Source of the DNA: Fennellomyces sp. T-0311 | Taxonomy: Eukaryota; Mucoromycota; Mucoromycetes; Mucorales; Lichtheimiaceae | Direction: 5' to 3' | Assembly: GCA_025266875.1 (NCBI GenBank) | Contig: JALLLT010000024.1 | Location: 1-64,000 of the forward strand | Length of the DNA stretch: 64,000 nt | In this document: piece by piece, positions 56,385-64,000 of the stretch | Position numbering within the stretch: position 1 is the first letter of the stretch | Layout: each line of letters starts with the position of its first letter | The notes under the pieces: generated by a model | The model's input: only the letters and a program-made list of their open reading frames with translations | Database searches by the model: none | What the model was told of the DNA's origin: nothing | Made by a program: the position numbers and the translations under genes

Positions 56385-58520
56385 AGATGTGATATGGTTG
56401 CTAGTGATGCCCTATACTCGCGCAAGAACTTCACACTTTATATACGAATATTTTCGTGCCACATTTTATCCTCAGCAATAATGCACTGATATAGTTGATG
56501 CAAGTGGTCGACGCTCTACATACAGCAAATGTGCGCCACTACTCAGCATCAGAAAAGTATACTGTCAGGTTATGCAGTGAAGAGCGGGGACTACATAAAG
56601 ATATTTCAGGCACGTATTATTGTATCAGTATTATAGTCGTTAGCGAAAGAGTGCAATATGCTTGAAATGTACTAGTTACATACGTATCGCTCCAGTGAAT
56701 AGATAAATGTCAGCGCCCATGATAACAGCAAATATTGTGTGAGTACATGATCACTCTATAAATAAATGATGATATACGTAAGTGAGTGTAAAAGCGGCGT
56801 TGAAGACGGCGGCGATAGAGCAATTGCATATTACCTGGCATGACGACATATCAGGTGTGTAGCAGAAGTAAACACTACCGATGTCAAAAAGTGACCCGCC
56901 ACGAAACATGAGCAAAGTTACACACGATCGATCACGCACCACATTCAAGCAAGTTTAATTAGCTTGAAGGTCACGATCACGCCATCATGGTGGAGAGGTT
57001 CCGGGGCATGCTATTATTACCGCCACACATTTATAAGCTCCCTTTCAAACATTCCACGGACTTTTAGCTTCCACAATCGATAGTAGAAGTATTAAGCAAT
57101 TCAGGCAATTTTCTTGCCACCAAAGTTTCAGTATTTTTTGGCAGTGGCACATTTACTTCTGAAGCAGACTCGCTCCGTGATCATCTAGGCTATTTCATCA
57201 TTGTTCTTGTGTCGACGCTCCGACGAAATAGCGTCCATTGGTTGCGTTATTGCTAGCCTTTTGGCAGAAATAGAATATACTTTGCATTCTTAATTTCTGA
57301 AGATTCACGTACGTGGTCAACTATACATATTGTACCCTCAACTAAGACCAGCATTGATTAGCTATATTAATATGTAATCCCGTTTGGGGTGCTTCCTAGC
57401 AGCTTTGAGGATTAATTTGGGCAATAACGTATGCATAACCTGTTACAATTTAATAGATTCAATATCGGGAACATGCATTCTAAATATTCTGCTCTTTATC
57501 AAGATTCACATCTAGCACATAGGAAAGCTTCTTAATACTTAATCAACACGACATTATCAGCATGGAGTGCTTCCTTTTTTACGTACTACGTACACCATGA
57601 CCTCTTGTTTATTAAAAAATACGAGTATAGCCGATAATGTATCTGGAATACACTAATTAAAGGGATCAATGTTATCACGTACGCCGACAGCACCACTCAG
57701 TAAATCTTTTTCTCGGCAGAATACTGCTATACTCATTGCTTGCGAATGCCAAGAGAACGATTAGTGGCGATAGCCTATCCTGCGGCGCACAGTGGCCACG
57801 CATTACGTATGTACACAATGAGCCAAGTGTTCAAATGAGGAGGACAGTACGTACATACGGAATACGTACTTGGTGAAGTTAATACGCGGTAACAGGGGTT
57901 CTTGCTATCAAATTATGCAGACGGTATTGTCAATAATAACGAAAGTGAATCTGTATATGCATTTTGGTTGAAGCAGTAACACAAATGGACGCAGAGGGTA
58001 TTCTATTACCAACGACTCTGCAACCGTTGAACTTCAACTATTACGTTCTTCCCTTTTAGTATGACTATCAGCTACTGATTTTAAAAACTGTATACACAAA
58101 TGTGCTTTGGATTACCTTGTCAGACATATTTCGAATGTTCAATTTAAATGGCTTAAAATTTTTGGACAGACAATGGTCCGAAATTGGCGACTTAGTACGA
58201 CGTGGGCTTGGATCCCTTAAATAAAAATAGCTCCAAAAGGTCTGATACTGCCACAATTGAAAAATATAGAAGCTAAAATCTGTTTAACCTTTTTTCTACC
58301 GATTATAGATTGGCGTGGCTTTGACTACGGGGTGAAAGAATCTGGTGTTTCTTTTCGTTCAAAGTTACTTCGCCAAACTAGGAACCATTCAAATAGTGAA
58401 ATATTCCACAAGGCTTATTTAATAAGGGTTTCAGGCGGGACTTCCTGCATAAGCAATTAGTTTAAAACCAAGGAATTTACTACATACAAGGATACTTTAT
58501 TTGGTTCGTAATTATCAGAC
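56385..58520. other. Intergenic up to the retrotransposon, no gene seen
   Basis: About 2.1 kb of AT-rich DNA. A plus-strand patch near 58310-58460 (WRGFDYGVKESGVSFRSKLL) looks slightly coding-like but is isolated. Confidence 0.45.
56436..56444 (-). promoter_or_regulatory. TATA box of WWE-like mini-gene 2
   Basis: Minus-strand TATATAAAG, a consensus TATA box, 52-60 nt upstream of the first ATG. Confidence 0.6.
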
Positions 58521-58942
58521 TGTCGACAACGTTGTAACGAGTAAAGTCGGTTTGTGCTACCACAGTTTCCTAATCCAATTTTTCCATCAGATTTTTATCT
58601 TTTTTTCATCATATTCTTATCTTCTTTTTATCTTATTTTTATAATACTATACACATATATTCAACTTCTTTTTATCTTTTATTACTACTTCTTTATCAGT
58701 GTGTAACCGCTGAACAAGTATAAATAGCCCGATTTTGCAGAGCGAATAAAGCAGTTAACTTATACTCATTGTTTACACACAAACATTAGGCAAAGCCTTG
58801 ATATCTTTTTGATCTGAATAAGCCAAAAGTGCTAAGATCTATTATTTTTGTTAACTCACCCAGCCTACAAACCTTTTTTTTTTTCACTCTTAAACTTATA
58901 TTGTGAACTACCGTTCACTCTCCTACAAGAAATACTCTATCA
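58521..58942 (+). repeat. Presumed 5' LTR
   Basis: Boundaries are inferred: a TG start at 58521 and a CA end at 58941-58942, just before the primer-binding site. Inside is a TATA box (GTATAAATAG, about 58718-58727), then AATAAA at about 58746, as expected for the promoter and R/polyadenylation region of an LTR. The 5' edge could be tens of bases off because no 3' LTR is available for comparison. Confidence 0.55.
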
Positions 58943-58944
58943 AT

Positions 58945-58962
58945 TGGTGCTCACTACAGGGG
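58945..58962 (+). other. Primer-binding site
   Basis: TGGTGCTCACTACAGGGG lies two bases after the presumed LTR end. A TGG start is what pairs with the CCA end of a tRNA; the remaining bases would pair with its acceptor and T arms. Which tRNA cannot be named here. Confidence 0.55.
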
Positions 58963-59081
58963 AAAGCAAACATATTCCCAGTATAAACAACAAAGCTATT
59001 CAAAAACAAAAAAAATCGTAAAACACAATTCCACTCTACACTTTTAACCCAACGCTACCAAGCAAATTACTACCCGTCAAA

Positions 59082-60530
59082 ATGTCTATCCACAGCCAGG
59101 AACAAGTTATTACCGCTGATGATTCGAACAGAATCATCGACTCGACCGAAGGAAGTGAGATTCAAGAGGAACATCTGTATTCATCGGAAGTTTCGTCTCA
59201 CTCTGGAAAACGTTTGTCCGAACTAACTGTGTTGGATACGCGCCCTATCTACCCACCTCAAAGCCTTAGTTTTGGAGGCTATGAGAACGAGAACTTTATC
59301 AAGTTCCGAAGCGAGTTTCGCCAATATATGTTGTTGGCAGGAATCTTTGGTAACACCGCTCGGCAGATTCAAGTTCTGCATGCCATCTTGAGAGGACCCG
59401 CTCTTGCCTTTTTCGAAAGGAAGATCTTCCCACGTCTGGAGAGCAAAACTGATGCCGCAGTACGCACACTTGAAGATGTGCTAGAACTACTCGAGATCGA
59501 GTATGTAACCGATCATGACATTCTGCGAATGAAAGAAGAATTCAGTCGCATGACTCAACTTGCTGATGAAAGTCCACGCCAATTTCTCGGTCGTCTTCGA
59601 GAAGCATTGGATATGGTTAACATGGAAGACCAGGACGCCTTGTATACACGATTTAAGCAAGGACTATTGCCGGAAATCCGAGCTCATTGTTACTCTACCG
59701 GATTTTTGGAGCACAACCAATTCTTACAAGCCGCTGATGGATATTGGTTTGCGCACCGAGAAATGTTAAAGCGCAAGAATATGACGCCTCGTCATTATTC
59801 CGACGCACATGATTTATTGGCTACACAACTTGCCGATCTTAATTCGTGGCACGAAAATCGAGTTGTTAATGGCAACATTTCTGATGAAGAAATCAGCTTC
59901 CTTTTACAACAAGGATTTAAAATGACAGATGCTGTCAAGTATTTGGCTGCCAAAATGGCAGAAACGAACTTGAAAGGAATGTACTTTCAACATTGGCCCG
60001 AACGCGAAAACCGTGAGACACGTGCCCCACGTCAGCAACAACAGAATCGTTACCAACCCCAGCGACAGCAAAATCGCTACAATAATAACTACCGTCAGAA
60101 CAATGGACCACGACCCAACAACCAAGGGTACCGTCAAAATGATCGAGGAAACACTAACGATCAATGGGCAAGCCAGGATCATGAGGAAGCACAAGGCAAT
60201 CAGTCGCCTGTGAATGGCCAGAGATATGACAATCAGAATTCCGGATATGGTCAATATCCTAGAAAGGCTCCCCAAAACGAACCATTTTATCACTCCCGAA
60301 GACATGAATTTGGACGCAACAAATCGGTTCCTTTAGATAAGCGTTTTACTAGCATCAACGAGCAGACAGGTGCAATTGAGTACGACTACAAAGGTGCTTG
60401 GAAGGATGCCGATGAACGACTAGAACGTCGAGAACAAAACACTGAACGATGGAATCCGCCTGTGCAACGATTTGAAAATGACTATAGAAGAAATTTCAAC
60501 AATGGCACTCAAATGCATTCAAAAAACTAA
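59082..60530 (+). CDS. gag: Gag polyprotein of the Ty3/gypsy element
   Basis: 482 codons. The middle has the retrotransposon gag/capsid pattern: FIKFRSEFRQYMLLAG, LRGPALAFFERKIFP, LELLEIEYV, RMTQLADESPRQFLGRLREA and FKQGLLPEIRAH. The C-terminal third is Gln/Asn/Arg-rich (RQQQQNRYQPQRQQNRYNNN) and probably replaces the CCHC zinc knuckle, which is absent. A UBA-like stretch (ISDEEISFLLQQGFKMTDAV) precedes it. The frame ends at TAA 60528-60530 directly after the slippery heptamer A AAA AAC, so most ribosomes end here and a fraction shift into pol. Confidence 0.9.
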   Translation: MSIHSQEQVITADDSNRIIDSTEGSEIQEEHLYSSEVSSHSGKRLSELTVLDTRPIYPPQSLSFGGYENENFIKFRSEFRQYMLLAGIFGNTARQIQVLHAILRGPALAFFERKIFPRLESKTDAAVRTLEDVLELLEIEYVTDHDILRMKEEFSRMTQLADESPRQFLGRLREALDMVNMEDQDALYTRFKQGLLPEIRAHCYSTGFLEHNQFLQAADGYWFAHREMLKRKNMTPRHYSDAHDLLATQLADLNSWHENRVVNGNISDEEISFLLQQGFKMTDAVKYLAAKMAETNLKGMYFQHWPERENRETRAPRQQQQNRYQPQRQQNRYNNNYRQNNGPRPNNQGYRQNDRGNTNDQWASQDHEEAQGNQSPVNGQRYDNQNSGYGQYPRKAPQNEPFYHSRRHEFGRNKSVPLDKRFTSINEQTGAIEYDYKGAWKDADERLERREQNTERWNPPVQRFENDYRRNFNNGTQMHSKN

Positions 60531-63500
60531 ATGGCCCTGCCGCCTTTAGCGGTCGGCAGAACGGTCACCCACAAACAAAATCCGCTAGCTTAAATGCATA
60601 TATAATCAACAATGATAAAGACTCACAGTCTGACCAATATTTAGATGGATCAGATAATGAGTATTATACTAACAATTTCGCTAACATAAAGGAACCAGAG
60701 CCACATCAACAATATGAGTTGTTCACAGCTCAAAAACAGGATCGTCGCGATAAACAATTACGTTCGAGAGTAGTACCATACCAAATCGAGAAACCAACAA
60801 AGCCAAAGAAACAAACAAAGAAAGATCAAAAGATCCGATTTGTAGAACCCGTAGAAAACATTTTACCTTTCGCAGAACCAGGACCAAGCGCAATGCACAC
60901 TCAACCACAAACTAGCAATCAGCCAGAACGAAGCGTTGCAGTACCTTATAACCCGGATACCGAAATGATGGATATAGAAAATCAAACCCCATTGAAACAT
61001 CCAAAAGACAAAGGAAAAGGAAATGCAATTCGAAAAGCACGGTCTAAACCCAAGGTTGAATACGAAATTGCAAAGGATGCCATGAATCGAAGAGCGAACA
61101 TTACGTTTAAAGAATTGGTGAAGTTGTCCCCAGCACTGAGAAGAGAGCTGCATGCAGCAACCTCAATAAGAAAAAAGCCACAAACACTCAACCTTTTGGA
61201 CACAAGCAAGGATGAAATTGATTCGACAGCAGCATATGCTACCTTTTATGTAAAAGGACAAGCCATAAGAGGATTAGTTGATACTGGAGCTGCCAGATCA
61301 TGCATGTCCAAGGAGCTTTGTGATCGACTACAGCTGAAAATCGAAGAACCATCAAGAGTTGTATTTACTCTAGGAAATGGAACGAAGCAGGCCGCACTTG
61401 GAACAATACACAACTTACCTGTTCATGTGAATAATCAAGTGTCAATTGCAGCTGGTGTGGAAATTATTGCTACTTGTCCAGTACCCTTAGTACTTGGCAC
61501 CAACTGGCTAAGCACTGGCGACGCATCTATCAATTTTAAGACAAAGGAATTGATAGTACACCAAGGAAACAGAATGGCTAAAACTCCAATTACTTTTGTC
61601 AAACAATCTGTCAGCCAAATGCTACGTCCACAACTCCCCCCAGACTGGTACAAAATACGGGAATCCCCATCATCAGAGAGTGATGAGGAAATGGAATCAT
61701 CAGATGACGGACAAGAATCACAAGGAACTGATAGTGATGACGAACACTCAAGCGACAATGAATCAGAAGAAACTGATGAAACGGAAGAATTGACCAAGGA
61801 GTCGAAAGAAGTCGAATTCTTCAAGCTCGAGAACGATGAGTCTTTAGAAGGAGCTATAACAGTTGTACGCGAAGAAGACGAAGAAATTCAATATCTGATC
61901 AAGGCAGCAAGAGAAATCATAATACCAGAAAACACTCAACGGAGAATGCGATGCCGAGGACAATTACCAGAATACACGGATCAGGAAACATACCTCTTTG
62001 AACCCCTGATACAGCCATCAATACACGACTGGCGATTTATCGATGGCACACCGATAATCAGAGATGAAACTGATTTTACCATATTTTTTACAAACCCACT
62101 ACCAGAACCAAAGATAATACCAGAAGGGACATTACTTGGTGTGTATGAAGGAGATATTCTCGACGGAAGGAACGTTGAAACACGAGCCTACGATATCAAC
62201 ACCGATATGTTACAAAGAAGGGATATCACCATTGCAGAATTTACGTTCATGCATGCATCCATGGATGTTGGAGATGGTCCTCAACCATACCCAGAACATA
62301 CAACCAACCGCTATAAAGTACGAATAGTGGAAGTGGTTTCGATACCTCCTAAAGACAGTATCGCCGTAAAAGGAAGATTACTTATACCCCCAACGTCGAA
62401 ACTGAGATTCGTACCAAAGTACGGAGAATCTTCTCAGGACCTACGCCAGCATTCTTTCGAAGGATCTGATATACTGCCAGGAGAAACATCTTTTTGCATT
62501 ACAATTAGCAACGCTTTAGATACAAGTTTAATAATGGTGCCACCGAAACTAATCGGAATCTACCTTTCTGAGGAAGAGATCCATGCCGAAGAATTATCCA
62601 ATTCTTTCAAGATTCATCCAGTACCACTATCTGAAGAACGAAAACGAATGATCCCACCACCAGAGATAGATGATCCAGAAATCGTCAAGGACTTCTATGA
62701 GTTGATTCGTGCTTATCAAGATGTTTTCAACTGGGATGGTGAAACCGTTGGAAAAACAGACCTTTTGACCTTTAAACTCGATGTTGGTGATGGACCACCG
62801 ATTAGATCTCGCCCATATCGGCTATCTCACGCAGAATCACAAATAATGAAGCAAGAATTGGAAAAGCTACACCGAATGGGAATCATCCGTCCTAGCAAAA
62901 GTCCATGGGCATCTCCCGTCCTTCTTGTTCGAAAGAAATCCGGAAAATGGCGATGCGTGGTTGACTTGCGCAAGGTTAATAGCCGACTTAAAGGCGACGG
63001 TTACAGATTGCCTCGCGTAGAAGATTTATTCGATAAACTTGGAACAGGAAGATACAGAAGTTCAATCGATACAACACATGCATTCCATGTCGTACCGATT
63101 GAAGAAAGCAGCATCCCAATTACCGCTTTTGTCACAGACACAGGTGCTCTTTGGGAATATACCAGAATGGTCCAAGGATGTAAAACGAGTGCATCCTACA
63201 TGCAACGTTTAAGTGATTTGGCATTCAAAACAGTGGTGGATATGCAAGCAGCCGTCATATTCGTCGATGACGTATATGTGTACAGTAAAACGGCCCGTCA
63301 ACATTTGTTCCATCTACAATGTACATTCCAGGCCTTACGAAATGGAGGACTTACCATATCACCATCAAAGACCTTTTGTTTCAAAAAGGAATTGACCTTT
63401 TTGGGGCACATTTTCACAGACGAAGGAATCAAACCGGATAACAGCAAGATCCAGAAGATCAAGGATATCCCAATTCCAAGAACGAAAACGGAGATTAAAT

Positions 63501-64000
63501 CATTCTTGGGACTCGCCTCTTATTACCGCCGTTTTGTACCAAGATTTGCAGCCATAGCAAGGCCATTACATAATCTTACCAAGGATGGATTACAAACATG
63601 GTCGCCAGCAGCAACAGAAGCCTTTAATAAGTTGAAGGAATGTCTGACTACTCCACCAATTTTAACATTACCGGATTACGAGTCAAAATCGCCAATTATC
63701 CTCCAAACGGATGCATCAAAAGATGGACTAGCTTGCATAGTTTGTCAAGAAGATGAAGAAGGAAGAGAAAGAGTGATAAGCTATTTATCCAGAGCAACAA
63801 ACAAGGCCGAGTCAAAGTACAGTGCAGTGCGATTGGAGTTATTATGTGTCTATTGGGCATGTTGCAAGTTACGCCCAATGCTATATGGACGCAAATTCTT
63901 ACTCGAGACAGACAATACCGGAATTGTTGGACTTATCACTTCATCTGACAAGCTAACAGGTGCTGTCGCACGTTGGGTTATGTACCTAAGTGAATTCGAT
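60488..64000 (+). CDS. pol: Pol polyprotein (protease, linker, reverse transcriptase, RNase H start), partial
   Basis: Open frame in the -1 phase relative to gag, from after TAG 60485-60487 to the window end without a stop (about 1170 codons). A basic spacer is followed by the retropepsin motif LVDTGAARSCMS (about 61275-61310) and LVLGTNWL. A Ser/Asp/Glu-rich stretch (61660-61800) comes next, then two similar beta-rich linker segments. Reverse transcriptase begins about 62780: RSRPYRLSHAE, GIIRPSKSPWASPVLLVRKK, KWRCVVDLRKVN, the catalytic FVDDVYVYS, FLGHIFTDEGIKPD and SFLGLASYYRRFVPRFA. RNase H starts at about 63700 (LQTDASKDGLACIV). No ATG in a good place, consistent with expression by frameshift. 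Confidence 0.93.
60521..60559 (+). promoter_or_regulatory. Programmed -1 ribosomal frameshift signal between gag and pol
   Basis: Slippery heptamer A AAA AAC (60521-60527) lies in the correct gag phase (TCA AAA AAC), immediately before the gag TAA. After a 9-base spacer comes a GC-rich hairpin: CTGCCG (60537-60542) pairs with CGGCAG (60554-60559), with additional inner pairs possible. Slippage by -1 enters the pol frame exactly (AAA CTA AAT GGC). Confidence 0.85.

Larger units (their letters stand above)
58521..64000 (+). mobile_element. Ty3/gypsy LTR retrotransposon, 5' part (truncated by window edge)
   Basis: In order: presumed 5' LTR, primer-binding site, gag, and pol with protease, a linker region, reverse transcriptase and the start of RNase H. 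Gag and pol are separate overlapping frames. All visible domains are free of stops, so this copy may be recent. Integrase, the 3' LTR and the target duplication lie beyond the window. Confidence 0.92.

Noticed and set aside
1..64000. tRNA genes, rRNA genes and CRISPR arrays
   Set aside because: I looked for tRNA T-loop/acceptor patterns, rRNA-like conserved blocks and regularly spaced repeats and saw none; a covariance-model scan would be decisive for tRNAs.

Overview
This window looks like nuclear DNA from an early-diverging fungus, most probably a Mucoromycotina/Mucorales-type genome. The reasons are dense, very short introns (43-69 nt in most genes), an AT-rich intergenic background, a protoglobin, a PHO80-type cyclin, a Dad2-like kinetochore subunit, SMG9, and pogo and Ty3/gypsy transposons. 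The taxon is inferred from gene content only. Gene models were assembled by eye from open frames joined at GT..AG (or variant) splice sites that restore family motifs.

Layout. 1-1058: C-terminal part of a P4-ATPase lipid flippase. 2788-3758: secreted RlpA/expansin-like protein. 7322-9537: AVT/SLC36-type amino acid transporter. 9633-11477: minus-strand cluster with a Dad2-like DASH subunit, a small unknown protein and a PHO80-like cyclin. 14559-19190: decay zone, with an aldo/keto reductase pseudogene split by a complete pogo transposon (TA duplication preserved) and a second relic gene. 21289-24400: one small Pro-rich gene followed by A-rich, minisatellite and foldback DNA. 24889-25743: broken Mediator Med7-like gene. 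25.7-33.9 kb: sparse DNA holding three short TA-flanked inverted-repeat elements, a stress-response A/B-barrel gene (28911-29372) and SMG9 (30080-31720). 33971-44686: gene-rich stretch with a tail-anchored protoglobin, a coiled-coil/Pro-rich protein, Cu/Zn superoxide dismutase, a rhomboid protease and a polytopic membrane protein. 45193-52119: UBR1/UBR2-type E3 ubiquitin ligase, divergent from an F-box/LRR protein (52490-54376). 54902-56384: two stand-alone WWE-like mini-genes. 58.5 kb to the end: 5' part of a Ty3/gypsy retrotransposon (LTR, PBS, gag, pol), truncated by the window edge.

The genes do not form one pathway. Two themes stand out. One is protein turnover: UBR1 and an F-box protein share a 370-bp divergent promoter, and the adjacent WWE-like mini-proteins belong to a fold that elsewhere reads poly-ADP-ribose and is often attached to E3 ligases. 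The other is mobile DNA: pogo and its short derivatives, plus a gypsy element.

The most notable points are: (1) a textbook -1 frameshift signal (A AAA AAC, 9-nt spacer, GC hairpin) joining gag and pol; (2) the tandem stand-alone WWE-like mini-proteins; (3) a UBR1 intron whose donor reads GA instead of GT, inside the UBR-box codons; (4) a pogo insertion precisely datable relative to its host gene; (5) a duplicated linker domain between protease and reverse transcriptase. All calls rest on reading the sequence; no database search was run.
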